The notes: generated from the letters alone by a model not told the origin. 6,788 nt of DNA from Akkermansia muciniphila (GCA_943327015.2 CALPVM020000133.1:1-6788), one strand, 5' to 3'; shown: positions 1-6,251, numbered from the stretch's first letter. Program-made: numbers and translations.

Positions 1-821
1 CATCAAGCCAAGTCAGCGCTACTGCACAGTCGCTATCTCAAGCGGCCAGCGAACAGGCGGCTTCTGTTGAAGAAACCACTGTATCCATTGACCAAATGGC
101 CGCTTCCATTTCACAAAACAGCGACAACGCCAAAATTACCGATGGTAAAGCTATTAAAGCAGCGCGCGAAGCCAGCGAAGGCGGCAGTGCGGTTACCAGC
201 ACGGTTAAAGCCATGAAGCAAATTGCCTCCAAAATTGGCATTGTGGACGACATTGCCTACCAAACCAACCTGTTGGCGCTCAATGCGGCGATTGAAGCCG
301 CCCGCGCCGGCGAACACGGTAAAGGCTTTGCTGTGGTGGCGGCTGAGGTACGTAAATTGGCTGAGCGCAGTCAAGAGGCTGCTAAGGAAATTGGTGATTT
401 AGCGGCTGAAAGCGTGTCTACCGCTGAGCGTGCAGGCCGATTGTTGGATGACATTGTTCCGTCCATCAAAAGCACCTCTGAATTGGTACAAGAAATTGCC
501 GCTGCTTCGCAAGAGCAGAGCTCAGCTGTGAGCCAAATTGGCAATGCCATGTCGCAGCTTAACAAAGTTACCCAGCAAAATGCTTCCGCCTCCGAAGAGC
601 TGGCCGCAACCTCTGAAGAGTTATCCGGCCAAGCGGAGCAACTGCAACAGTCAATTGGTTACTTTAGTTTGGGTACAGACAATCATATGGGCAACCACTC
701 CCGCAAGTCTTGGTCTGAACCAGAGCACAATACGCGCGCTAAACGGCCTAACCAAACTGCACCAGCGCGCTCATACAACTCGGCATCACGCGGGTTGGAA
801 AGCAACTTCAAGCCCTACTAA
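1..821 (+). CDS. Methyl-accepting chemotaxis protein, C-terminal signalling domain (5'-partial)
   Basis: This is the cytoplasmic end of a transmembrane chemoreceptor that controls CheA through CheW. The reading frame is open from base 3, giving 272 visible residues. The sensor, membrane and HAMP parts lie upstream of the window. Bases about 249-365 encode the near-invariant hairpin tip, including DIAYQTNLLALNAAIEAARAG, then GKGFAVVAAEVRKLAERS. Flanking helices carry Glu/Gln pairs in small-residue contexts (SVEETT, ASEELAA), typical of methylation sites. Against E. coli Tsr (from memory), the stretch from EVR to VTQQNA is 7 residues shorter, one heptad less per helix, suggesting the 34H class. 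A 51-residue polar, probably disordered tail follows the helical bundle and ends in NFKPY. cheW starts 3 nt after the stop. The ligand cannot be told from this half. Confidence 0.96.
   Translation, partial: SSQVSATAQSLSQAASEQAASVEETTVSIDQMAASISQNSDNAKITDGKAIKAAREASEGGSAVTSTVKAMKQIASKIGIVDDIAYQTNLLALNAAIEAARAGEHGKGFAVVAAEVRKLAERSQEAAKEIGDLAAESVSTAERAGRLLDDIVPSIKSTSELVQEIAAASQEQSSAVSQIGNAMSQLNKVTQQNASASEELAATSEELSGQAEQLQQSIGYFSLGTDNHMGNHSRKSWSEPEHNTRAKRPNQTAPARSYNSASRGLESNFKPY
804..818 (+). other. Candidate C-terminal CheR-tethering pentapeptide (NFKPY)
   Basis: The last five receptor residues are Asn-Phe-Lys-Pro-Tyr. They fit the published general tether pattern x-[HFYW]-x-x-[HFYW], of which E. 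coli NWETF is the type example. The motif sits at the extreme C-terminus after about 46 polar residues with no predicted structure, as real tethers do. Its function is inferred; the match itself is seen. Confidence 0.55.
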
Positions 822-824
822 TTA

Positions 825-1361
825 ATGCAGATGAACTTGCCCACAACGCCCGCCCGCTCATTGAGCACTGAAGGTTCAGCGCAGTACCTTACATTTTTGC
901 TGGATAACGGCACTTTTGCGATTGACATTAATGCTGTACGCGAAATTATTCAGTACACCCCCATGACAGAAATTCCGCTTATGCCAGACTTTGTGCGTGG
1001 CGTTATTAATCTGCGCGGTGCTGCGGTACCTGTGATTGACCTGCAAGCCCGCTTTGGAAAACAACCTGCTAAAGTGGGCAAAAAAACATGCATCGTCATA
1101 TTTGACTCTCATCCGAATGGAGACCGCGTAGAGCTTGGCTTAATGGTAGATGCTGTAAGCGCAGTCATCGATATTGCTGCCGACCAAATCGAAGCACCGC
1201 CTCAATTTGGCGGTACGGTACGACGAGAATTTATTCAGGGTATGGGCAAGGTAGGCGAAAATTTTGTCATTATTTTAGAGCCGCACAAAGCACTTAACAT
1301 GCAAGAAATGGCCAACCTTTCTGGCCATCAAGTTCCTCATGAATCTAACGAAGCAAGCTAA
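825..1361 (+). CDS. cheW: CheW chemotaxis coupling protein
   Basis: CheW is a cytoplasmic scaffold that links chemoreceptor tips to the P5 domain of the histidine kinase CheA in receptor arrays. The 178-aa product is a single CheW domain. Residues 20-42 form the opening strands (QYLTFLLDNGTFAIDI, then VREII). RGVINLRG at 58-65 is the hallmark loop contacting receptor and kinase, followed by PVIDL at 69-73. The second half holds GLMVDAVSAVIDI and a closing GENFVIILE strand. Length is close to E. coli CheW, with an extra N-terminal stretch of about 19 residues. The start at 825 is the first ATG after the receptor stop; a second ATG two codons on (831) is possible. No strong ribosome binding site precedes it, so translational coupling to the receptor is likely. 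Next is cheR, 6 nt downstream. Confidence 0.95.
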   Translation: MQMNLPTTPARSLSTEGSAQYLTFLLDNGTFAIDINAVREIIQYTPMTEIPLMPDFVRGVINLRGAAVPVIDLQARFGKQPAKVGKKTCIVIFDSHPNGDRVELGLMVDAVSAVIDIAADQIEAPPQFGGTVRREFIQGMGKVGENFVIILEPHKALNMQEMANLSGHQVPHESNEAS

Positions 1362-1367
1362 AAGTCT

Positions 1368-2186
1368 ATGACCGTACCCACACTGAGTGAGCGAACCTTT
1401 AAGCGCATTAGCGCCATCATGTACGAGTCCATTGGCTTGGTTCTTTCCGATGCTAAACGCTCACTGGTGACCTCGCGCCTAGGGGCTCGGCTACAACGTT
1501 TGGGTCTAAGCAAGTACGAAGACTATGTTGATCTGATTGAAAGTGAGTCAGGTGCTGCTGAGTTTCAGATGGCGGTTGATTTACTTACTACCAATGAAAC
1601 CTACTTTTTTCGTGAGCCGCAGCATTATGAGCTGCTGGAACGTGACATCATTACGCAGCGATCCCGTGAGCCATTAGCTGTATGGAGTGCAGCCTCCTCG
1701 TTTGGCGATGAGGCTTACAGCATTGCTATTTTGCTGTCGGATTTGCAAAAAAAAGGACAATGCCATTCAGGTTGGACTATTTTAGGCACCGACATTAGCC
1801 ACCGCGTTCTGATAAGTGCCAAAGAAGCTGTTTTTCCGACTGACCGGTTTAGACACGTGTCACCAGAGCGCATGCGCAACTACTGCCTGCGTGGCGAAGG
1901 ACCGGCTGAGGGTCAGGTAATGTTACAGCGCAAGTTGCGTGACCGCGTTAAATTTGGTCAGCTTAACCTGTGTCGCCCATTTCCAAACTTGGGCTTGTTT
2001 GATATTATTTTCTTGCGTAACGTTTTGATTTATTTTGACACCGAAACCCGTAAGTCAGTCATTAGTAACGTGTTGGACTGTCTCAAGCCTGGCGGACTAT
2101 TCTTTGTTGGCACAGCAGAAGGCCGGATTCAAGGCATGGAAAAACTGACCCCTCTTATTACGGGTGCGTTCCGCAAACCCCTGTAA
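1368..2186 (+). CDS. cheR: CheR chemoreceptor glutamate methyltransferase
   Basis: CheR transfers methyl groups from S-adenosylmethionine to receptor glutamates, the adaptation step opposed by CheB. The 272-aa protein has the usual helical N-terminal domain (about 1-85, ending TTNETYFFRE at 74-83) and a Rossmann methyltransferase domain. The Arg, Asp and Tyr of the family active site are present: R82 in FFRE, D142 in TDIS, Y222 in RNVLIYF. The SAM loop reads SAASSFGDEAYS (107-118), where most relatives have GEEPYS, so Asp and Ala replace Glu and Pro. The beta-subdomain has RGEGPAEG at 175-182, matching the glycine spacing of E. coli CheR (RGTGPHEG, from memory), which binds receptor pentapeptides. 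This fits the NFKPY tail of the receptor two genes upstream. The stop overlaps the cheD start by one base. Confidence 0.96.
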   Translation: MTVPTLSERTFKRISAIMYESIGLVLSDAKRSLVTSRLGARLQRLGLSKYEDYVDLIESESGAAEFQMAVDLLTTNETYFFREPQHYELLERDIITQRSREPLAVWSAASSFGDEAYSIAILLSDLQKKGQCHSGWTILGTDISHRVLISAKEAVFPTDRFRHVSPERMRNYCLRGEGPAEGQVMLQRKLRDRVKFGQLNLCRPFPNLGLFDIIFLRNVLIYFDTETRKSVISNVLDCLKPGGLFFVGTAEGRIQGMEKLTPLITGAFRKPL

Positions 2187-2674
2187 TGTTTTTTAACGAT
2201 ATACCCTCGGTGCATTTTCTTCACCCGGGTGATGTAGCCGTTGGCTTTTCAGGTGACAGATTCGAAACTTTACTCGGCTCCTGTGTTTCTGTGATTTTGG
2301 TATCGCCCTGTTTTAGGGTTGCGGCTATGTGCCATTTTGTGCACTCATCTCGACCACCTAAGGCCAGGTCTAAGGACGCTAGTTATGCTAACGTCGCCAT
2401 GGCTACCATGGACCTACTTTTGCGCAATGCGGGGTTTAATGCCCGCTTGTGCCGCGCCTATGTATTGGGTGGTGGCAATATGTTTCCTTCCAATGGAAAT
2501 CTGGTTGATATTGGCACTCAAAATGTACGTTGGGCATTTAATTATCTAAACCACAAAAATATTCCAGTTTTCGACTCAGAAACCGGAGAAAATTATTACC
2601 GTAAGTTGGCATGGGACATTGGCCCATCCAACCCCTGCAAACACATTCAAACCGTATCGGTTACATCTTTTTGA
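2186..2674 (+). CDS. cheD: CheD chemoreceptor glutamine deamidase
   Basis: CheD hydrolyses selected receptor glutamines to glutamates, creating methylation sites and tuning receptor output. The 162-aa protein has the family layout: LHPGDVAVG near the N-terminus, then TLLGSCVSV with the presumed nucleophile Cys33, and CHFVHSS with the presumed His50. The Cys-to-His spacing of 17 equals that of Thermotoga CheD (C27/H44, from memory). The conserved AYVLGGGNMF lies at about 92-101. A later G-T-Q-N-V stretch and a Gly-rich turn complete the fold. The start codon shares its A with the cheR stop TAA, so the two are translationally coupled. No cheC, the usual CheD partner in Firmicutes, is visible, which is normal in Proteobacteria. 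Confidence 0.93.
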   Translation: MFFNDIPSVHFLHPGDVAVGFSGDRFETLLGSCVSVILVSPCFRVAAMCHFVHSSRPPKARSKDASYANVAMATMDLLLRNAGFNARLCRAYVLGGGNMFPSNGNLVDIGTQNVRWAFNYLNHKNIPVFDSETGENYYRKLAWDIGPSNPCKHIQTVSVTSF

Positions 2675-2686
2675 ACCTTATTAGGC

Positions 2687-3769
2687 ATGGCACCCATTAA
2701 AGTTTTTGTTATTGATGATTCTGCTGTAGTTAGACAAGCCATGATGCACTTGCTGTCTGATAACCCGGATCTTGTATTGATTGGCACAGCCTCTAACCCT
2801 TTGGTAGCTGCACCCGCCATGAAGAAGAACAGGCCTGATGTCATCTTGCTTGATATAGAAATGCCAGGCATGGATGGCCTGACTTTTTTACGTCAAATTA
2901 TGGCGGAAGACCCCATTCCTACAGTCATCTGCTCTACCTTAACCGGCAATGGCAGCAAGGTTGCATTAGATGCGTTGTCTGCTGGTGCAGTTTCAATTAT
3001 TGGCAAGCCTGCTTTGGGTTTAAAACAATTCATGGAAGAGTCTCGCCACGAGATGGTGCAGACACTCAAAGCCGCTGCGCGTTCTAAACCCAAATTACGC
3101 CATTCGGTGCAGCCACGTATACCCACTGGCCATGAGCCTGCCAAGATGCCTCGCCCCGCCACGAACGCGTCTAATAATCCTGTGCATACATTTGCGGTGA
3201 ATAAACCGGTTGTTATTGGCAGCTCTACGGGCGGAACCCAAGCCCTAGAACAAGTGCTAGCGGCACTGCCAGCCGATGCCCCCGGCATTGCTATTACACA
3301 GCATATGCCGGAAAGATTTACCGCCATGTATGCAGACCGGCTCAACGGCATGTGCCAGATGACTGTGAAAGAAGCCAAAGATGGAGACCGACTTGAGCGT
3401 GGCGTGGTACTAATCGCCCCGGGTGGGCGGCACATGGAGCTGCGCAAAGCCGCCGGGCAATACTATGTAAAAGTTTTTGATGGTCCGCCGGTTAACCGGC
3501 ATAAGCCCTCGGTCGATGTTTTGTTTCGGTCTACGGCAGATGTTGCAGGCAGTGACGCCTTGGCATTGATTCTTACTGGAATGGGTGACGACGGGGCTCG
3601 CGGCATGAAACTGCTACATGACCGCGGTGCCCGCACCATAGCCCAAGACGAAGCCACTTGCGTGGTGTTTGGTATGCCCATGGAAGCCATCAAACTCAAA
3701 GCGGTGGATGATGTACTCCCCCTGCACGCTATGGCCAATGCCATTATGCGCTTTGATGCAAAAGCGTAA
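2687..3769 (+). CDS. cheB: CheB receptor methylesterase with response-regulator domain
   Basis: CheB removes methyl groups from receptor glutamates and can also deamidate glutamines; phosphorylation by CheA activates it. The 360-aa protein is full length. The receiver domain (about 1-125) has D10 and D11, phospho-acceptor D56 in LLDIEMPGMDG, S83 and K107 in the GKP motif. A Pro/Lys/Arg-rich linker spans about 130-170. The methylesterase domain has S180 in IGSSTGG, H206 in TQHMP and D302 in TGMGDDGA. The 26- and 122-residue spacings equal those of E. coli CheB S164/H190/D286. The start ATG lies 12 nt after the cheD stop with only a weak AGG upstream. It is the last gene of the operon. Only 21 nt separate its stop from the end of the convergent 162-aa gene, with no convincing terminator. 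Confidence 0.97.
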   Translation: MAPIKVFVIDDSAVVRQAMMHLLSDNPDLVLIGTASNPLVAAPAMKKNRPDVILLDIEMPGMDGLTFLRQIMAEDPIPTVICSTLTGNGSKVALDALSAGAVSIIGKPALGLKQFMEESRHEMVQTLKAAARSKPKLRHSVQPRIPTGHEPAKMPRPATNASNNPVHTFAVNKPVVIGSSTGGTQALEQVLAALPADAPGIAITQHMPERFTAMYADRLNGMCQMTVKEAKDGDRLERGVVLIAPGGRHMELRKAAGQYYVKVFDGPPVNRHKPSVDVLFRSTADVAGSDALALILTGMGDDGARGMKLLHDRGARTIAQDEATCVVFGMPMEAIKLKAVDDVLPLHAMANAIMRFDAKA

Positions 3770-3790
3770 GTTTCAGCACCCATTAAACTA

Positions 3791-4279
3791 CTATCGCACG
3801 CCAACGCTCCCCAACAATGCATCCTGCAACGTGGAGGAAGCGTTCATGGTTTTAATCAAACCCATGCTGTTAACAGTTGTGTTTATTTCTGTCAGGGAAC
3901 TGATATGTTGATTATTCAGGCTGTTTTGCACAATGGATGCACCAGACATCTCCGGCTGCACTAGACTTACCTGCCCTATGGCATTGCTGGCTGAGCGTGC
4001 CTGATCCGGTGTAATGGATTTCAGATCTGAAACATGAAAACTGGTGCGGCTTACCTGCTCGCCGTTGATGGCAATAGACCGCATGACACCAAACGACACG
4101 CGTAAGCCATTGCCCATATCAAATCCTCCACGAAGGGTATCAAGCAAAGGATCATCCAGCGCTACCCAATCTTGCGCCAATGCCGTATCAGGCATAGAAA
4201 CTACGTTTAAGGCAATGCTCTGACTGGATACCAACACCATCAGACAAGCAGCCGAATATTGACATACTAGATGACGCAT
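3791..4279 (-). CDS. Exported 162-aa protein with RGGFD double-glycine-like site; candidate C39 peptidase substrate
   Basis: I cannot assign a named function. The start at 4279 is chosen over an in-frame ATG at 4342 because AAGGAG lies 9 nt upstream and the resulting protein begins with a clean signal peptide (hydrophobic about 10-22, likely cut after SIA, residue 23). The longer start would lie inside the peptidase gene. A short pro-region leads to LLDTLRGGFD, with RGG at residues 50-52. Hydrophobic residues L41, L46 and L49 fall at -12, -7 and -4 from G52, the classic double-glycine leader spacing. The rest, about 110 residues, begins with a beta-rich segment (GLRVSFGVMRSIAINGE) and has IVQNSLNNQHI at 116-126. 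That part aligns with the QNSG region of the 114-aa protein (matching Q, N, S, N, I, T and N). It is the last gene of the minus-strand set, 13 nt after the C39 gene. By inference it is a secreted subunit or accessory factor matured by that peptidase. Confidence 0.8.
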   Translation of the reverse strand: MRHLVCQYSAACLMVLVSSQSIALNVVSMPDTALAQDWVALDDPLLDTLRGGFDMGNGLRVSFGVMRSIAINGEQVSRTSFHVSDLKSITPDQARSASNAIGQVSLVQPEMSGASIVQNSLNNQHISSLTEINTTVNSMGLIKTMNASSTLQDALLGSVGVR

Positions 4280-4288
4280 AGTTATTGA

Positions 4289-4294
4289 CTCCTT
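4289..4294 (-). promoter_or_regulatory. Ribosome binding site AAGGAG of the 162-aa gene
   Basis: AAGGAG lies 9 nt before the ATG at 4279 and overlaps the TAA stop of the C39 gene (4293-4295). It decides the start of the 162-aa protein and implies coupled translation with the peptidase. Confidence 0.75.
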
Positions 4295-4979
4295 AAAAAT
4301 CTCCAGGACTAAACTTGTCCAACGCCATAAATCCAAGACCATCCAGACCGAACCCTTGTTTTAAGGGCGCTTTGGGCGTGAGTTGCCAATCTGCGGGCAG
4401 ATTGAATCTGGCGTGCTGGCGCTGGTTGTGAATGACAAACAAAACCTTGTTGCTCCAAATCGATTCAAATGACGCGATTGACATGGCGCGTGCGCCACCA
4501 GAGGGGTCGCCCAATAAGATACGCCCATCTTTCAGACCTTTAACTACTACAAAATGCTGGTATCCCTTGTCAGAAACCAACACTATCGCGGGCAATCCGG
4601 CCTCCACTAAAGACGGAAGCGGGAGCTCAAAACCATCTGCTTCATAGCCCTTATTTTTTAAATAATTTTTCATATCCAACAAAGAGAACCCCTCCTTGCG
4701 AATTTTTACCTGGTTGCCTGCATCAAACATGGCTTCAAACACCACCTGCTCGGAAACAGTTTTTCCGTAGTGGTGCGACAGCAATGTAGCCAGTGCAGCA
4801 GAGCCACAACTAAAGTCATATTGCTGCCGCAGAGTGGCTTTAAAGCGCGCCTCCTTTATGCTTGTCACGGGTAAGGCATACGCCCCAACGCCCATGCCTG
4901 CCAATTCCAGCGTACCGGCAATTGCTCCACCGTGGATTAGCCCCATAGCCAAGCAAATTGCAACAACAGTTCTGTGCAT
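4293..4979 (-). CDS. Stand-alone exported C39-family cysteine peptidase, FapD-like
   Basis: C39 peptidases cut after double-glycine leaders. Most are N-terminal domains of bacteriocin ABC exporters, but here the 228-aa protein is the peptidase alone, with no ATPase or multi-span membrane part. It has a signal peptide (hydrophobic 5-20, likely cut after AIA, residue 21), so it should act in the periplasm. The catalytic set is complete: Q52 for the oxyanion hole, C58 in YDFSCGSAALATLL, H142 in YQHFVVV and D158 in LLGDPSGG. The Gln-to-Cys spacing of 6 is typical. After the domain (about 45-185) a 40-residue tail ends in a Gly/Phe-rich segment. Stand-alone exported C39 proteins are known as FapD in functional-amyloid operons. 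It sits between the two genes for RGGFD proteins, 3 nt after one and 13 nt before the other, which points to them as substrates. No strong ribosome binding site precedes it, so coupling to the 114-aa gene is likely. Confidence 0.9.
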   Translation of the reverse strand: MHRTVVAICLAMGLIHGGAIAGTLELAGMGVGAYALPVTSIKEARFKATLRQQYDFSCGSAALATLLSHHYGKTVSEQVVFEAMFDAGNQVKIRKEGFSLLDMKNYLKNKGYEADGFELPLPSLVEAGLPAIVLVSDKGYQHFVVVKGLKDGRILLGDPSGGARAMSIASFESIWSNKVLFVIHNQRQHARFNLPADWQLTPKAPLKQGFGLDGLGFMALDKFSPGDF

Positions 4980-4982
4980 GAT

Positions 4983-5327
4983 TTACTGAAACTGAACGTT
5001 GACAACGGTCGCATTCTGAATCAGGACATTGGAGCCCGAATTCTGAATCACCACAGGAAAACCGCTCGCGTTGGAAAATGCTCCCTCCGATATAGTGTTG
5101 GCACCGGTTCGGATATTGCTTGCAACGTTGTTGGCCACAGTGCCGCTAAGTTGTGTATCGTTGTGCACATAATCAAAACCACCTCTGGAAGACTCCAGGC
5201 TACTGGACTGCACAGGGGTTGCCAGATCAAAAGCCGTTGCGGGTGCGGCATCCAACGCCATTGCAACTTGCGATGCAAATGCCACCGCCAGCACCATAGG
5301 CTTAATAATCCAAATTTTTGCTTTCAT
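4983..5327 (-). CDS. Exported 114-aa protein with RGGFD site and QNSG amyloid-like C-terminus
   Basis: Its exact function is unknown. The start is supported by AGGAG 6 nt upstream. Residues 1-24 form a signal peptide (KAKIWIIK, hydrophobic core, cut after AMA). A short pro-region ends in SSSLESSRGGFD with RGG at 48-50. V39 and L44 fall at -12 and -7 from G50, as in double-glycine leaders, though -4 is Ser. Cleavage there would release a 64-residue peptide rich in Asn, Ser, Val and Gly and free of Cys. That peptide holds LSGTVANNVASNI (60-72) and a closing VIQNSGSNVLIQNATVVNV stretch, alternating hydrophobic and Asn/Gln residues like curli or Fap repeats. Both motifs recur in the 273-aa protein, so the two look paralogous. 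By inference it is a small secreted fibre or matrix subunit. Direct evidence for amyloid formation is absent. Confidence 0.82.
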   Translation of the reverse strand: MKAKIWIIKPMVLAVAFASQVAMALDAAPATAFDLATPVQSSSLESSRGGFDYVHNDTQLSGTVANNVASNIRTGANTISEGAFSNASGFPVVIQNSGSNVLIQNATVVNVQFQ

Positions 5328-5333
5328 CTTACT

Positions 5334-5338
5334 CTCCT
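5334..5338 (-). promoter_or_regulatory. Ribosome binding site AGGAG of the 114-aa gene
   Basis: AGGAG lies 6 nt upstream of the ATG at 5327, downstream of the intercistronic hairpin, and gives the 114-aa gene its own strong initiation signal. Confidence 0.7.
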
Positions 5339-5383
5339 GGCTTGGTGAATATCTTTAACTGTGCCTGCAAGCAGCTAACTCAA

Positions 5384-5421
5384 GGGTTACCTCCACACGT
5401 TTTTTTGCGTGAAGGTAACCC
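5384..5421 (-). promoter_or_regulatory. Intercistronic stem-loop after the 273-aa gene
   Basis: A perfect 9-bp stem (GGGTTACCT pairing with AGGTAACCC) continues past a small internal loop as CACG/CGTG and closes on a loop holding seven A residues in the minus-strand RNA. It begins 8 nt after the stop of the 273-aa gene. No U-tract follows on the minus strand, so it is not a normal Rho-independent terminator. A role in partial attenuation or in protecting the upstream mRNA end, giving more of the first gene product than of the later ones, is inferred. Confidence 0.55.
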
Positions 5422-5429
5422 ACGCCGTC

Positions 5430-6251
5430 TTAGCGTGTATTAGCCTGAACAGTTACGTTCTGCTGCACCAATGCACTCATGCCAGTGTTTTGCGATGCCA
5501 ACATAATGCCGGCAGCCGACTGACCCACACGTGTCATGGTGTTAGACATGTCAAAAGTACCAGTTGTTACACGAATGGTTCCGGCACTGCCGCCGGTACC
5601 GCCTGTGCCACGACCGTTGCCGGCATCAGCAGTTGCATCGCCACCACGGCCACTGTTGGCATCACCACCAGCACCGCCGGTTTGACGTGCAGTGTTGGAA
5701 CCTGAACGGTTACGACGTCCTTCGAAATCGTCACCGCTTGCCATATCGTCAACCTCATTTGCTCCGCCCTCACCACCCACGGCGCGGCCGCTGTCTCCGC
5801 CGTTGCTACGGGCTAGACCACCTGTACCAGTACCACCTTTACCAGTACCGCCATCAGCAGAACCTTTGTTAGTGGCTACGTTGCCAATGTTCTCAACCTT
5901 GTTGTGGCTGACAGAGCCATCGAGCTTGCTCATTGCCATCACTTTGTTGGTGTTAAAAGCATCGCTGGTGTTAAATGAATCACGCAGTACAGATGACGCT
6001 GTAGCGCCGTTATTGGCTGCTACGGTTCCAGTGCCACGGGCCTTTGCATCGCCATCAGAATTATTCTGATTGCGGCTGCTATCATTCATAGAGTCATTAG
6101 CCGCCATAGATTCGTCATTGGCAGTAGCTCCATTGTCGGAATGCACGTGCACGTCAGTGCCAGCAGATTGGTGATGGTGCGGTTGCGCCATGACGCCGCC
6201 GCACAATCCGAATGCCAATGCAATAGTAGAAGCCAATACTGTCTTTTTCAT
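5430..6251 (-). CDS. Exported 273-aa Gly/Asn-rich protein, candidate structural subunit
   Basis: I do not recognise a named family. The start at 6251 is preferred over an upstream in-frame ATG at 6347. AAAGGAA lies 5 nt before it, the product begins MKKTVLASTIALAFGLCGG with cleavage after VMA (residue 22), and 6347 lies upstream of the predicted promoter. The mature part has a His-rich start (HHH at 25-27, HVH at 35-37), then an Asn/Asp/Ser-rich stretch to about 70. Next comes a conserved-looking segment with LDGSVSHNKVENIG (110-123), a low-complexity Gly-rich region (about 130-224, many GG pairs), and a C-terminal SQNTGMSALVQQNVTV (253-268). The two outer motifs align with the 114-aa neighbour without gaps, so the Gly-rich block looks like an insertion. 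The mature part has no Cys and no RGGFD site. It is first in the set, behind a sigma54-like promoter. By inference it is a secreted fibre or matrix protein. Confidence 0.82.
   Translation of the reverse strand: MKKTVLASTIALAFGLCGGVMAQPHHHQSAGTDVHVHSDNGATANDESMAANDSMNDSSRNQNNSDGDAKARGTGTVAANNGATASSVLRDSFNTSDAFNTNKVMAMSKLDGSVSHNKVENIGNVATNKGSADGGTGKGGTGTGGLARSNGGDSGRAVGGEGGANEVDDMASGDDFEGRRNRSGSNTARQTGGAGGDANSGRGGDATADAGNGRGTGGTGGSAGTIRVTTGTFDMSNTMTRVGQSAAGIMLASQNTGMSALVQQNVTVQANTR

Noticed and set aside
3749..3766. Small hairpin CGCTTT-N6-AAAGCG at the end of cheB as a terminator
   Set aside because: The stem is only 6 bp, lies inside the coding sequence and is not followed by a T-tract on either strand.
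4280..4342. The longer start (4342) for the 162-aa protein
   Set aside because: It lies within the C39 gene, has no ribosome binding site and would bury the signal peptide inside the protein.
5692..6069. A long plus-strand reading frame opposite the 273-aa gene
   Set aside because: It is an antisense shadow created by the biased Gly/Ala/Thr codons of the real gene, which has a signal peptide and ribosome binding site.
6189..6207. Lipoprotein signal around Cys17 of the 273-aa protein
   Set aside because: The residues before Cys are F-G-L, which do not fit the lipobox, and VMA at 20-22 gives a good ordinary cleavage site.
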